Positions 49,490 through 58,949 of a stretch of DNA of 64,000 bases are shown piece by piece. The notes under the pieces are model-generated. The model searched no databases. It was not told where the DNA came from and saw only the letters and a program-made list of their open reading frames with translations. Each line of letters begins with the position of its first letter. The first letter of the stretch is position 1. A program made the position numbers and the translations under genes. Where the stretch lies: contig JAHBSF010000010.1 of NCBI GenBank assembly GCA_019639255.1, forward strand, positions 44,814-108,813. Direction: 5' to 3'. The DNA is from Acidobacteriota bacterium (GTDB lineage Bacteria; Acidobacteriota; Blastocatellia; RBC074).

Positions 49490-49578
49490 CGGAACAAACG
49501 AAATGAAACGAAAATCACGGAAGAGTTGAATGTTTCCGTATTATTCGTCTATTTTCGTCTGTTCCGTTATCTATCTTC
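49490..49578. repeat. Family A palindrome, copy A14 (imperfect), with inverted motif D at 49595-49616
   Basis: Left arm AACAGCGGAACAAACGAAAT, right arm ending GTCTGTTCCGTTATCTATCTT. The GAGATAACG end is lost on the left, so pairing is limited to the modules. Downstream at 49595-49616 motif D occurs on the minus strand (CAGTCCACACAACATTGGGA), the reverse orientation to most other A copies. Confidence 0.8.
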
Positions 49579-49640
49579 CATGTCCCACTTCCAAGTCCCA
49601 ATGTTGTGTGGACTGACGTAAACAATCGGAGGCCCCCTCG

Positions 49641-51671
49641 ATGCCGCACGGTCTGACGCTGCTTGAAGACCTGCTAGTACTGCTTCTCGCCTCGCTGCCG
49701 ATCTCCTACATATCCAGCCGGCTGCGCCAGCCCGTCATCGTGGGCTTTATGTTGACCGGCATTCTCATCGGTCCTTACGGGCTGAAGCTCGTGCACGATG
49801 TTGAAGCCGTAGAGATGCTCGCCGAAATCGGCGTGATACTGCTGCTGTTTACCATCGGTCTGGAGTTTTCCCTCGGACGGATGGTGGAGATGAAAAAACT
49901 CGTGCTTGCGGGCGGAGGCGGGCAGGTCGTTCTGACGATTCTGCTCGTGGCCGTGTTCGAGTCGATGTTGGGGATGCCTGCGCCGCAGGCTGCGTTTTTC
50001 GGATTTCTCGTAGCGCTTTCGAGCACGGCGATCGTGCTGAAGACGTATCTGGACAGGGCCGAGATAGACGCGCCGCACGGCAAGGCGGGCGTGGGGATAC
50101 TGATTTTTCAGGATCTGTGCATAGTGCCGCTGATGCTGATGGTGCCGATACTGAGCGGCCGCGAAGGATCATCGCCTGCAAACATCGCGATAAAGATGGG
50201 CACAGCGGTCGGCGTAGTCGCAGGGCTGATTTTCGCCGCCCGCACGGTAGTGCCGTTTCTTTTTGGGCATCTGGTACGATTGCGCAGCAAGGAAGTATTC
50301 ATCATCTTCGTAGTGCTTGTGAGCCTCGGCACGGCGTGGCTTACGTCGCAGTTCGGCCTGTCGATGGCGCTCGGTGCATTCATCGCCGGAGTAGTGCTTT
50401 CGGAATCCGAGTACAGCCATCAGATCGTGGCGGACATCATGCCGTTTCGCGACGTTTTCAACAGCATATTTTTTATCTCGATAGGAATGTTGCTGTCTGT
50501 AGGGTTTCTTGCCTCCAATCCCGGTTCGGTGCTGCTGCTGCTCGGGGGGGTGATAATCGGCAAATCGCTTGTGGTTATCTTCATATCGCGATTGCTCGGG
50601 CTGTCGTTGAGAATCGCGATTATGGTGGGGGTGGGGCTTGCACAGATCGGGGAGTTTTCGTTCATTCTTGCCAAATCGGGCGTGGATCAGGGCCTGATCG
50701 GCGGCGATGACTATCAGCGTTTTCTTGCTGCGTCAATATTGTCGATGATAGCGACTCCGTTTCTCATTGCAGCGGCGCCGCGAATAGCAATGGCGGTGGG
50801 CCGTATGTTCGGAGGGGGAGCAAGGATCGAACCTCAGATCGATGAGATCGGAGCCGACAAGCCCAAGCTCAACGATCACGTGATAATAATCGGCTACGGC
50901 AATAACGGACGCAATCTGGCCAAGGTTCTGCACCGGGTCAATATCCCGTATACCGTGCTCGAACTGAACTCTGAAGCCGTGCGCGAGGGCCGGCGCACGG
51001 GCGTGCCCATCGAATACGGCGATGCGATGCGCAGGGAAGTGCTTGCACATATAGGCGTGGCGCGCGCGCGCGTGCTTGTAGTAGCGATTTCCGATCCGCT
51101 CGCAACCCGGCATACGGTGGCTCTGGCGCATGAGCTTAACCCTCGGGTGCGAATAATCGTGCGCACGCGGTATATGTCGGAAGCCGCGGATCTGGAAAAA
51201 CTCGGCGCAAATCAGGTGATTCCGGAAGAGTTCGAAACGAGCGTAGAGATATTCTCGCGCGTGCTGCGCGAGTACGGAGTATCGCGCAACGTGATTGCAA
51301 GGGAAGTCGACGACATAAGGCGGCGCGGATACGAGATGTTCCGTTCGCCCTCGCTGCCGCTTGCGGAACTCGAACAGATCGCGGCGGCTTTTGCATCCAC
51401 GTCAACGGAGCCCGTACACATAAGCGCCGAATCCTCAGCGGTCGGAAAAACACTCAAGGATCTGGATCTTCGCCGCAGCACGGGAGCTACCGTCACGGCA
51501 GCCGTGCGCAACGGCGAGACGGAAATCAATCTGGGGCCGGACTTCCGCATCGAGGCCGACGACATACTGGTAATTCTGGGCAAACCGGATCAGATCGAGC
51601 GGGCGATGGATCTGATCAGCGGGCAGGGCGAGGAAGGCGAGAAAGAGAACGCTGAACAAGCGGAAATTTAG
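49641..51671 (+). CDS. CPA2-family cation/proton antiporter with TrkA-N and TrkA-C domains (KefB/KefC-like)
   Basis: The 676-residue protein has about 12 membrane helices (1-385) with the antiporter core FTIGLEFSLGRMVEMKKLVL and FQDLCIVPLMLMVPIL, a cytosolic TrkA-N nucleotide-binding domain beginning at HVIIIGYGNNGRNLAKVLH, and a TrkA-C domain near the C-terminus (about 570-650). It probably exports potassium or sodium in exchange for protons. The last residues are charged (EEGEKENAEQAEI). It is a single-gene unit followed by repeat A15. Confidence 0.92.
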   Translation: MPHGLTLLEDLLVLLLASLPISYISSRLRQPVIVGFMLTGILIGPYGLKLVHDVEAVEMLAEIGVILLLFTIGLEFSLGRMVEMKKLVLAGGGGQVVLTILLVAVFESMLGMPAPQAAFFGFLVALSSTAIVLKTYLDRAEIDAPHGKAGVGILIFQDLCIVPLMLMVPILSGREGSSPANIAIKMGTAVGVVAGLIFAARTVVPFLFGHLVRLRSKEVFIIFVVLVSLGTAWLTSQFGLSMALGAFIAGVVLSESEYSHQIVADIMPFRDVFNSIFFISIGMLLSVGFLASNPGSVLLLLGGVIIGKSLVVIFISRLLGLSLRIAIMVGVGLAQIGEFSFILAKSGVDQGLIGGDDYQRFLAASILSMIATPFLIAAAPRIAMAVGRMFGGGARIEPQIDEIGADKPKLNDHVIIIGYGNNGRNLAKVLHRVNIPYTVLELNSEAVREGRRTGVPIEYGDAMRREVLAHIGVARARVLVVAISDPLATRHTVALAHELNPRVRIIVRTRYMSEAADLEKLGANQVIPEEFETSVEIFSRVLREYGVSRNVIAREVDDIRRRGYEMFRSPSLPLAELEQIAAAFASTSTEPVHISAESSAVGKTLKDLDLRRSTGATVTAAVRNGETEINLGPDFRIEADDILVILGKPDQIERAMDLISGQGEEGEKENAEQAEI

Positions 51672-51729
51672 ACGAATGACGCGGAAATAATCAGCGTTAT
51701 GCGGCGATTTTTCATTATTTTTTGCGTAT

Positions 51730-51830
51730 AAAGAGAGATAACGGAACAAACGAAATGAAACAAAAATTACGGAAGGGTTGAATATTTCCGTAGTTTCCGT
51801 CTCATTTCGAATGTTGCGTTATCTCTCTTT
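51730..51830. repeat. Family A palindrome, copy A15
   Basis: Left arm AAAGAGAGATAACGGAACAA, right arm ending GTTGCGTTATCTCTCTTT. The outer 14 bases pair perfectly, the modules are partly mismatched (GAAATGAAAC against GAAATGAGACG). It lies between the antiporter gene and the convergent Cys-rich protein gene. Confidence 0.9.
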
Positions 51831-51853
51831 CCTCCTGACCCGAGAATTGCTGT

Positions 51854-51881
51854 CTGTAAACAAAGTTATTTGAGTTTACAG
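51854..51881. repeat. B-core remnant: ends without the interior
   Basis: CTGTAAAC pairs with GTTTACAG around AAAGTTATTTGA. CTGTAAACAAAGTT and TTTGAGTTT are the start of the B core in copies B1 and B4, but the rest of the core is missing. It looks like a collapsed or solo end of a B element. Confidence 0.65.
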
Positions 51882-51896
51882 AGCGCTCAGCCATTC

Positions 51897-52298
51897 TCAG
51901 CTTTTCTTTTGACAGCACGAACCGCCCGAACAACAACTGCCGCCCGAGCAGCAGCCTTGTTCGCCGTGCGGTGCAGCGGTTGCCGCTCCTTGCGCACTGT
52001 GATCGTGTTTGTTCTTCATCGAGCAGCCGTCGGTGTCCTTGCAGCAGCCCTTGTCGCAGCACGCGCCGGGACAGCAGCTCTTACCGTGCGCTGCGGCCTT
52101 GCTCTCCGACTTTGCATCCGCCGCCGAAGGTTTCGCGCACGACTCGCCCGAGCAGCACTCATGCGACTCTTTGGCTTCATGTGCGGCCGCCGCTTTAACG
52201 CAGCACCCTGAAGCTTTGTTCGCATCGTCGCTCGACGCATATGCAGCGCCCGCGAATGCCACGACGAATGTAAGCACCAAAAGTTTAATGGCTTTCAT
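51897..52298 (-). CDS. Secreted cysteine-rich, metal-binding-type protein
   Basis: The 133-residue product has a signal peptide (about 1-21, AYASSDD) followed by a mature part with about 20 cysteines, mostly in CC pairs (SCCPGACCDKGCCKDTDGCS, GCCSGGSCCSGGSCC) and several His. Such proteins bind soft metal ions, but no named family is recognised. TGCAGTCTCC on the plus side corresponds to a good GGAGACTGCAAG ribosome-binding site. Together with the Cys/His-containing protein upstream on the same strand it may form a metal-handling pair. Confidence 0.75.
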   Translation of the reverse strand: MKAIKLLVLTFVVAFAGAAYASSDDANKASGCCVKAAAAHEAKESHECCSGESCAKPSAADAKSESKAAAHGKSCCPGACCDKGCCKDTDGCSMKNKHDHSAQGAATAAPHGEQGCCSGGSCCSGGSCCQKKS

Positions 52299-52391
52299 CT
52301 TGCAGTCTCCTGAATTATTTGAACGTACATTGACCTGACGGCGGCAGCATCCTGCTCCGTCACTAATTGTTGTGCGGTCATTGATGCGTTT

Positions 52392-52907
52392 CTAAATCCT
52401 GAAGACGCAGATGCGAAGGTGAGTGCCGCCGCGATCGGGAAGTCGCGCGGACCTGTGAAATGTTCCGTCGCCGGATATTGATTGAGGGTTGGGCGAGGCA
52501 GTGCAGGGCGCGTGTGTTTTGTCCTGATTCACACTGCTGCGCGATTGCGGTTCAGTGTTGGCTTGATGGTTTTCAAGCGCGCAGCATTCAAGGTGCGGCG
52601 CGGGCCGGGGCGCTGATCCCCTGGGAGCAATATTGGCCGCTGCCTCGGTGCCTTCGCCTGTATTTTCGCAGTCGTCGGCGGCGACGCAGCAGTGGTGATC
52701 GTCTTCCGACCCGATCGGAGCTTCAATTATGGCGGGCTCTGAACAGTGATCCGACGCCGACGGCGCCATTGCACAAACGCTCAGGCAATTAAGTCCGCCC
52801 CACCACAGCATCAAAAACGTCGCCGCAATGCGATACCGCGTCCATTTACGCCTGGTATCGCGCACGATGACGCGTCCGATTTTTCGACCATGCCGCTTCA
52901 TTGCCAT
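52392..52907 (-). CDS. Exported Cys/His-containing protein of unknown function
   Basis: The 171-residue product has a basic N-terminus and a hydrophobic segment (about 29-47, ATFLMLWWGGLNCLSVCAM) followed by several Cys and His (SDHCSEPA, EDDHHCCVAADDC, HLECCALENHQ). This resembles the small secreted metal-related proteins often found near Cys-rich metal-binding proteins, one of which lies directly downstream. No family is recognised and no good ribosome-binding site is visible, so it may start elsewhere (52901 is possible). Confidence 0.5.
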   Translation of the reverse strand: MAMKRHGRKIGRVIVRDTRRKWTRYRIAATFLMLWWGGLNCLSVCAMAPSASDHCSEPAIIEAPIGSEDDHHCCVAADDCENTGEGTEAAANIAPRGSAPRPAPHLECCALENHQANTEPQSRSSVNQDKTHAPCTASPNPQSISGDGTFHRSARLPDRGGTHLRICVFRI

Positions 52908-53093
52908 ATCATTGCCATGAACATACGCCCGTCCTTATTTGGGTGTCAACACCGAAATTCTGCTTGAAACCGTGCCAATTCCCCCAACAGGCGCACAATT
53001 GCAGCCCCATTTGCCTCCACATACTGCAATCAAGCAAAAAGAATGCCGTTCGGAGAAAAAATACTGGTTCTGTCGCAGCCGTGGCCTTGGTGG

Positions 53094-53114
53094 GGGAGAA
53101 TCAAAAAATCTCCC
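53094..53114 (+). promoter_or_regulatory. Leader hairpin upstream of the efflux operon
   Basis: GGGAGA pairs with TCTCCC around a 9-base A-rich loop, 58 bases before the efflux adaptor start. Its position in the leader, inside the 265-base divergent gap (52908-53172), suggests an RNA element or operator; there is no T tract. No other structure is seen in this gap. Confidence 0.35.
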
Positions 53115-53172
53115 TGTAACTAAAACCGTGGCGACTGCGTCTTACGGGATGAGCAAAAGGAGACGATGAAAG

Positions 53173-55053
53173 ATGAAGCTGAAGATTGGCAGAAGGTGGG
53201 GATCGATAGCGGCGGTAGGGGTTGTAGGCGTCGCGGTTGCGGCCGGATACGTTTACTGGAGCCAGCGCGCGTCGGCCGAGGATTACCTTACGGCGAAGGT
53301 CGAGCGCGGGCAGATACGCAATACGGTATCCGCTACCGGCGCATTGCAGGCCGTTACAACCGTGCAGGTTGGAAGCCAGGTTTCCGGCACGATATCTGCG
53401 CTGTATGCGGATTTCAATTCCAGGGTTAACAAAGGGCAGGTTGTTGCGCAGCTCGATCCGGTCATCTTCGAGGCGCAGGTAGCCTCGGCGCGGGCCAATC
53501 TGGAGCAGGCGCGCGCAAATCTCGCCGATGCGCAGGCGCGCGTGCTTGCGGCGCGAGCGACGGTTGAAAACCAGCGCGCCGGCGTATCGGGCGCAAACGC
53601 GAATCTGGCTGCGCTCAGGGCGCAGCGCGACGACGCGCAGAATCAGCTCAATCGACAGGAGACGCTTGCAAAAAGCGGTCTTGTGCCGGATCAGGATCTG
53701 GAAACGGCGCGCACTACATTCCGTGCTGCGGAGGCTCGCTACAATCAGGCTCTCGCTCAGGTCGACCAGGCGCGAGCGAGCGAAAAATCCTCTACCGAAG
53801 CGGGTCTTGCACAGGCCGAAGCCGGAATCAAGCAGGCTCAGGCTCAGGTGCAGCAATCCCAGGCGTCGCTGCAACTCGCCGAGGCCAATCTCGACAACAC
53901 TACGATCAGGTCGCCGATCGACGGAGTGGTTGTTTCGCGCGACGTCGATGTTGGCCAAACCGTGGCTGCGAGCCTTTCGGCGCCCACGCTTTTTACAATC
54001 GCAAACGATCTGACCCAGATGCAGGTTATTGCGAACATCGATCAGGCCGACATCGGAGTCATCAATCAGGATAACCGCATAAACTTTACCGTAGATGCTT
54101 TTCCGGGACAGAACTTTACCGGCGACATACGCCAGATCCGGCTCAATCCGCAGAACGTTTCCAACGTCGTTACCTACAACGTGGTAATCGACGTAAAGAA
54201 TCCCGATCTCAAGCTCAAGCCCGGGATGACTGCGAACCTGACGATTACGATCGCCGAGCGGCGCGACGCCGTACGAATACCCAACGCCGCATTCAGGTTC
54301 AGGCCCGCGGATGTTACGCAGGAGCAGCTTCGCGATCTGATGCGCGGCGGCGGCGAGGACCGGCAGGAGGGCCGTCCGCAGGGGCAACAAGCGGACCGGC
54401 AGCCGGGCGAAGGGCAAACCCCGGCGGCGCGAGAGGGGCGCCGTCCGCAGGAAGGCGGCGGATCTGAACGCTCTCCGCGCGAGGCCCGCCGTGAGGGCGG
54501 CAGGGAAAGCGGCAGGGAAAGCGGCAGGGAAGGTGCGGGCGAGGCTCGTCGCGAAGGACCTCGCGAAGGAGCGCGCGAGGGTGGACGTGAAGGCGGAAGA
54601 TCGTTCAGGCGCGAGGGCGGCGAAGGAAGACCGGAAGGCGGAGGCGAATCCCGGCGTGGAGGCGATCGAGCCGGAGCGCCCGACCGTGAGGGCGCACGCG
54701 CCCCAGGTCAGGGCAGGCCGCGTCAGGCTGAAACCGAAAGCGGGTTCAGCCGCGTGGAATCGGCCCAGACTGCAGCGCTTCTTGCCGGACAGCGCCGAAT
54801 CGTATGGGTGCTCGGACCGGATAAAAAACCCGCGCCGCGCCTGGTGCGCGTGGGTATTACGGACGGCACGGCTACGGAAATGATCGATGGTGAATTGAAG
54901 GAAGGCGAAATGATCATCGTAGGCCAGAACGTTACGGGCGATGCACGTTCTTCGGGCTCGCAGCAGCGCGCGCCGGGCTTCGGTGGAGCGCCGGGCTTCG
55001 GCGGAGGTCGAGGCGGACCGGGCGGCGGCGGCGGCGGCGGTGGACGCCGGTAA
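53173..55053 (+). CDS. MacA-type efflux periplasmic adaptor with large Arg/Glu/Gly-rich insertion
   Basis: The 626-residue protein is a membrane-anchored adaptor (helix about 10-28) with the lipoyl/barrel-sandwich fold (KVERGQIRNTVSATGALQAV), a long hairpin with GlnAla-rich heptads (about 100-240) and the beta-barrel region (IRSPIDGVVVSRDVDVGQTV). Between the barrel and the final domain, about residues 390-515, lies an insertion of about 125 residues made of EGR, REG and ARREG-like units, not found in typical MacA. The C-terminal tail is Gly-rich. The AAGGAGACGATGAAAG leader provides the ribosome-binding site. It connects the MacB-type transporter encoded next with an outer-membrane exit duct, which is not encoded here. 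Confidence 0.87.
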   Translation: MKLKIGRRWGSIAAVGVVGVAVAAGYVYWSQRASAEDYLTAKVERGQIRNTVSATGALQAVTTVQVGSQVSGTISALYADFNSRVNKGQVVAQLDPVIFEAQVASARANLEQARANLADAQARVLAARATVENQRAGVSGANANLAALRAQRDDAQNQLNRQETLAKSGLVPDQDLETARTTFRAAEARYNQALAQVDQARASEKSSTEAGLAQAEAGIKQAQAQVQQSQASLQLAEANLDNTTIRSPIDGVVVSRDVDVGQTVAASLSAPTLFTIANDLTQMQVIANIDQADIGVINQDNRINFTVDAFPGQNFTGDIRQIRLNPQNVSNVVTYNVVIDVKNPDLKLKPGMTANLTITIAERRDAVRIPNAAFRFRPADVTQEQLRDLMRGGGEDRQEGRPQGQQADRQPGEGQTPAAREGRRPQEGGGSERSPREARREGGRESGRESGREGAGEARREGPREGAREGGREGGRSFRREGGEGRPEGGGESRRGGDRAGAPDREGARAPGQGRPRQAETESGFSRVESAQTAALLAGQRRIVWVLGPDKKPAPRLVRVGITDGTATEMIDGELKEGEMIIVGQNVTGDARSSGSQQRAPGFGGAPGFGGGRGGPGGGGGGGGRR

Positions 55054-55201
55054 TCAATACTGTACACAGCGGACAAGCGCCGTAGCCGTTCGCGGTGCGG
55101 CGCTTGACGTTTGTTCGCAGACGCCTCAGTCTGGCGTCGAGGCCGGATTGTAAACCTCGGAGGTGTGTAGGAGCCGGGGGCAAGAGGAGCAAAACAAACA
55201 G

Positions 55202-56020
55202 GTGAGCACGGTGGCTGAAATCGACCTTTCTACGGAAGCAAAACACGCGGATGTTGAAACTCCGCTTGCGCGCCCGGTGATCCAGTTGGATCACATCCAT
55301 AAGATCTACACGATGGGCGATGTCGAGGTGCACGCGCTGCGCGGGGTTTCGCTCACGATCCGCGAGGGCGAGTTCGTAGCTATAATGGGCGCGTCGGGTT
55401 CCGGCAAATCCACGATGATGAACATCATCGGATGTCTGGATCGGCCGAGTCGCGGGGCATACATTCTGGACGGACAGGACGTCTCGGAGCTTTCAAAGGA
55501 CGAGCGCGCCGACATCCGCAACAGAAAAATCGGGTTCGTCTTTCAGGGATTCAACCTGTTGTCGCGCACCTCGGCGCTCGAAAACGTCGAACTCCCCATG
55601 CTCTATGCGGGAGTGGAAGGCGCAGAACGCCGTCGGCGCGCGCTCGACGCTCTCGCCTCCGTAGGCCTTGCCGGGCGCGAACAGAACCATCCCAATCAGC
55701 TTTCGGGCGGACAGCAGCAGCGCGTAGCCGTTGCGCGCGCTCTGGTCAATCAGCCCGCCCTGATCCTGGCCGACGAGCCTACGGGAAATCTCGACTCGCG
55801 TACTTCGGTCGAAGTTATGGAGATTTTTCAGCGTCTGAACCGCGAGCACGGCATCACGCTGATTCTGGTGACGCACGAACCGGACATCGCGGAGTACGCA
55901 AAACGCATCATTGTATTCAAGGACGGGCGCATCAAGCGCGACGAGCTGGTTGCCGATCAGCGCGATGCGGCCGAGGAACTCAGGAATCTTCCCGAGATCG
56001 TGGATGAAGAAGAAGATTGA
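55202..56020 (+). CDS. MacB-type ABC transporter ATPase
   Basis: The 272-residue protein is a complete ABC ATPase of the LolD/MacB type: Walker A GASGSGKS, signature LSGGQQQRVAVARAL, Walker B LILADEPTGNLDS. The permease is a separate protein encoded after 27 bases, so the usual MacB fusion is split. The start GTG at 55202 follows AAGAGGAGCAAAAC; a second GTG 9 bases later is possible. A 148-base gap follows the adaptor gene. Confidence 0.9.
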   Translation: MSTVAEIDLSTEAKHADVETPLARPVIQLDHIHKIYTMGDVEVHALRGVSLTIREGEFVAIMGASGSGKSTMMNIIGCLDRPSRGAYILDGQDVSELSKDERADIRNRKIGFVFQGFNLLSRTSALENVELPMLYAGVEGAERRRRALDALASVGLAGREQNHPNQLSGGQQQRVAVARALVNQPALILADEPTGNLDSRTSVEVMEIFQRLNREHGITLILVTHEPDIAEYAKRIIVFKDGRIKRDELVADQRDAAEELRNLPEIVDEEED

Positions 56021-56047
56021 GCGCGACCCGGAGACACAGGAGAGGCG

Positions 56048-57271
56048 ATGAACCAGTTGATGATTTTCAAGATTGCGTTTCGCGCGCTGGCGCGCAACAA
56101 GATGCGCTCGGCGCTGACGATGCTCGGCATCATCATAGGCGTCGGCGCGGTGATTGCCATGGTCAGCATAGGGCAGGGCGCGCAGGCTTCGGTTCAGGCG
56201 CAGATTGCAAGCGTCGGCACCAACCTCCTTTTTGTCGGTGCGGGTTCCCAGAACGTCGGCGGCGTCCGCAGCGGCACCGGCGCAACCAGCAGCAATACGC
56301 TGACTGTGGACGATATCGAAGCCATCCGGCGCGAAATTCCCAGCGTAGCCATGGCCAGCCCGACCGTCAACGCACGCTCGCAAATGGTTTTCGGCAATCA
56401 GAACTGGAACACCCAGGTTCAGGGCGTCAACGAACAGTTTCCGCAGATCAGGAAGTGGCAGATACAAAGCGGCGAGTTCTTTACCGAAGCCGACGTGCGA
56501 ACGGCCTCGCGCGTGCTGGTTATCGGCGCTACGGTAGCGGAAAATCTGTTTTCCGGACTCGACCCCGTAGGCCAGAGCGTGCGCGTAAGGGAACTGCCGT
56601 TTCGCGTCATCGGCGTGATGGCGCGGCGCGGGCAGGACGGGCAGGGACGCGATCAGGACGACATCGCCATAGCTCCATTTACTACGGTTCAGAAAAAACT
56701 CCTTGCCATTACACACGTTCAGTTTGCGCACGTTTCGGCCGTAAGTCCCGAGGCGACTTACCTTGCGCAGGAGCAGATTACGGATCTGCTGCGCCAGCGC
56801 CATAAACTCGCTCCCAATCAGGAGAACGACTTCTTCGTTCGCAACCTGACCGATGTGGCCGAGGCCGCCGATGAAACCAACAGGATCATGACGCTGCTGC
56901 TTGCGAGCATTGCAAGCGTTTCGCTGCTCGTGGGCGGGATCGGAATCATGAACATCATGCTGGTTTCTGTTACCGAACGCACGCGGGAAATCGGCATTCG
57001 AATGGCCATCGGCGCACGCTCTTCCGCCGTAAGAACGCAGTTTCTGATAGAAGCCGTGGTGCTGAGCCTGATGGGCGGTGTGATCGGAATTGCGGTGGGA
57101 CTCACGATTTCGCTGCTGATTCCGTGGCTGCTGACCTGGCCTACGCTCGTTTCTCCGACCTCGATAATCGGTTCGGTGCTGTTTTCGGCCGCCGTGGGCA
57201 TCTTTTTCGGCTATTATCCTGCGCGCAAGGCTGCAAGCCTGGATCCGATCGACGCATTGCGCTACGAGTAA
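56048..57271 (+). CDS. MacB/FtsX-type ABC transporter permease
   Basis: The 407-residue membrane protein has an N-terminal helix with [20 protein letters not shown], a periplasmic domain (about 60-275) and three C-terminal helices with [20 protein letters not shown] and [20 protein letters not shown], the MacB/FtsX signature. It forms the efflux channel together with the ATPase and adaptor encoded upstream. Substrates may be macrolides, lipoproteins or siderophores; not deducible. GGAGAGGCG precedes the ATG. Confidence 0.92.
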   Translation: MNQLMIFKIAFRALARNKMRSALTMLGIIIGVGAVIAMVSIGQGAQASVQAQIASVGTNLLFVGAGSQNVGGVRSGTGATSSNTLTVDDIEAIRREIPSVAMASPTVNARSQMVFGNQNWNTQVQGVNEQFPQIRKWQIQSGEFFTEADVRTASRVLVIGATVAENLFSGLDPVGQSVRVRELPFRVIGVMARRGQDGQGRDQDDIAIAPFTTVQKKLLAITHVQFAHVSAVSPEATYLAQEQITDLLRQRHKLAPNQENDFFVRNLTDVAEAADETNRIMTLLLASIASVSLLVGGIGIMNIMLVSVTERTREIGIRMAIGARSSAVRTQFLIEAVVLSLMGGVIGIAVGLTISLLIPWLLTWPTLVSPTSIIGSVLFSAAVGIFFGYYPARKAASLDPIDALRYE

Positions 57272-57493
57272 GATAAACCGCGGAATACACCGAAGACGCG
57301 GAAGTTGCTGAAAAACGACCGCCTGTTCCGCGGTTCGTCTTCCAACCAAAATGGTTGCCAGTCCGAAGATCTCCTGTTAATATGCCTGAGGCTTTTGGGA
57401 TCAAACAGTTCCACGTCGTCAGCGCCGCCTCACGCCCCGTCGGCGCTCGGTGACGGGCGATTATTCACTTCAGCTTTTTTATCGGGAGAGATT

Positions 57494-58471
57494 ATGGTTT
57501 ATCTGCGACTCAATAGATTCGGGCGGGCGGTTGCAGTCTGCGCGCTGGTTGTTTGCGCAGCGGTAGCAGTTGCCGCTCAGACGCGCGGGGAACTCGGTAC
57601 GCGGGAGGTCGGCATCGGAGCGCAGACCCAGAGCGTCTCCCAGTTGAGCGACCTTAAACCTGCAAGCATCCTGTTCTTCAACAAGTACACAAGCAACCCG
57701 AGCAATCCGCAGAGCCAGGATACTCAGATCAATATTACCAATACCAATCCCAACCAGGCCGTAGCCGTGCATTTGTTTATGGTGGACGGCAGCACGTGCT
57801 CGATCGCGGATTTCTATCTCAACCTCACCAGAAACCAGACCGCAAGCTTCCTTGCCAGCGATTTTGATCCGGGCGTGACCGGATACATAGTCGGGGTGGC
57901 GGTTGCCGGCGGAACTCCGATACAGTTCAACTGGCTCATCGGCGATGAGTTCATACGGGAATCGGACGGAAAAGTCGCAAACCTTCAGGCTTACAGCGTG
58001 GCCAAGAATTCGCCCGGCGGCGTGCCGATTACGGGCGAGGCTACGGCGACGCTCGTATTTGACGGCGTAGATTACGACCAGTTGCCGTCGATGGTGGGCG
58101 TGTCGAGCTTCAACAGCCAGACAAACCATACCACGACGCTCAACATCTACTCGCCGATGACGAATCTACAGATCGGCAATCCGGTATCTACAAACGTCTT
58201 TACCCTGGTCTACGACGATCGTGAAAACGTCTTCTCGACATCCGTGGTTTTCCAGTGCTACGGACAAATTGCGCTCTCGTCGCTGCGCATCACGGGTGGA
58301 AACATAAACCAGATCGTGCCTGCCGGGCATACCGGGTGGATTCGCCTTAACGCAGTCGCGCGCCCGCTTTTTGGCGCCGTACTTCAGCGAGGCCCCGTAT
58401 TCAACGGCGGACGCAACCTGAATCCGATCGTTTATCTCGCTACCTACTCGATTCTCGTTCCGGCCTTCTAA
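57494..58471 (+). CDS. Secreted beta-rich protein of unknown function
   Basis: The 325-residue product has a signal peptide (about 1-27, VVCAAVAVAAQ). The remainder is beta-rich with Asn/Thr-heavy segments (INITNTNPNQAVAVHLFMVD, FNWLIGDEFIRESDG, LNIYSPMTNLQIGN) and no catalytic motif. I do not recognise the family; similar Asn/Thr-rich secreted proteins occur in Acidobacteriota. The ATG at 57494 follows GGGAGAG; the longer open frame is not similar. It is followed by repeat A16. Confidence 0.7.
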   Translation: MVYLRLNRFGRAVAVCALVVCAAVAVAAQTRGELGTREVGIGAQTQSVSQLSDLKPASILFFNKYTSNPSNPQSQDTQINITNTNPNQAVAVHLFMVDGSTCSIADFYLNLTRNQTASFLASDFDPGVTGYIVGVAVAGGTPIQFNWLIGDEFIRESDGKVANLQAYSVAKNSPGGVPITGEATATLVFDGVDYDQLPSMVGVSSFNSQTNHTTTLNIYSPMTNLQIGNPVSTNVFTLVYDDRENVFSTSVVFQCYGQIALSSLRITGGNINQIVPAGHTGWIRLNAVARPLFGAVLQRGPVFNGGRNLNPIVYLATYSILVPAF

Positions 58472-58491
58472 ACCGGCCCATAAGCCGGCCC

Positions 58492-58594
58492 AAAAGAGAG
58501 ATAACGGAACATACGAAATAAGACGGAAATTACGGAAATATGCACCTTTTCCGTAATTTCCGTCTTATTTCGTATGTTCCGTTATCTCTCTTTT
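58492..58594. repeat. Family A palindrome, copy A16 (perfect arms)
   Basis: Arms of about 45 bases (AAAAGAGAGATAACGGAACA, then the CGAAATAAGACGG and AAATTACGG modules) pair without mismatch, with the loop AAATATGCACCTTT. The module set equals the outer modules of A9 plus the inner modules of other copies. Confidence 0.95.
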
Positions 58595-58949
58595 TCCATT
58601 TCATGCTTCCATTGGAAGTGTTTTCAAGATATACATGACGGCAATGTGCGCCTGTATGTTGCGAATACACCCGAGTGGGAAGAAATTACATAACTCCCGC
58701 TTGCAGGAGTGCCTTGAAACCTGACGCAGGCAGGACTTTCCGACAATCCGCACCCACATCCAATCGCAGTTATAGTCTTGCGTATAAGCATTTTCCGCTT
58801 TTTTTGTATTGCATCTCCATACGAAATGCCGATGTCGGAGCGGGCAATTCCGCACCAACGGTACGGTCCTTGCAGTTATATCCGCGCACACGGGCAGTGC
58901 ATGAGTGAAAAACAGGAGTTCAGTCGAACAATTCTGAGGAGGAAAGATC
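58595..58949. other. Non-coding leader region before the OmpA gene
   Basis: This 355-base stretch between repeat A16 and the OmpA-family gene shows no convincing gene on either strand, no repeat and no clear RNA fold. It has a strong ribosome-binding site at its end (TGAGGAGGAAAGATC). Local AT content is somewhat raised around 58760-58800, where a promoter may lie. Confidence 0.5.

Noticed and set aside
57272..57330. Inverted AACCGCGGAATACACCGAA motif after the permease gene, resembling one after 61107
   Set aside because: Short and imperfect; could be a minor repeat but two or three partial copies are too few to name a family.
55493..57349. Minus-strand frame of 618 codons across the MacB genes
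   Set aside because: Antisense to the ATPase and permease; no recognisable domain.
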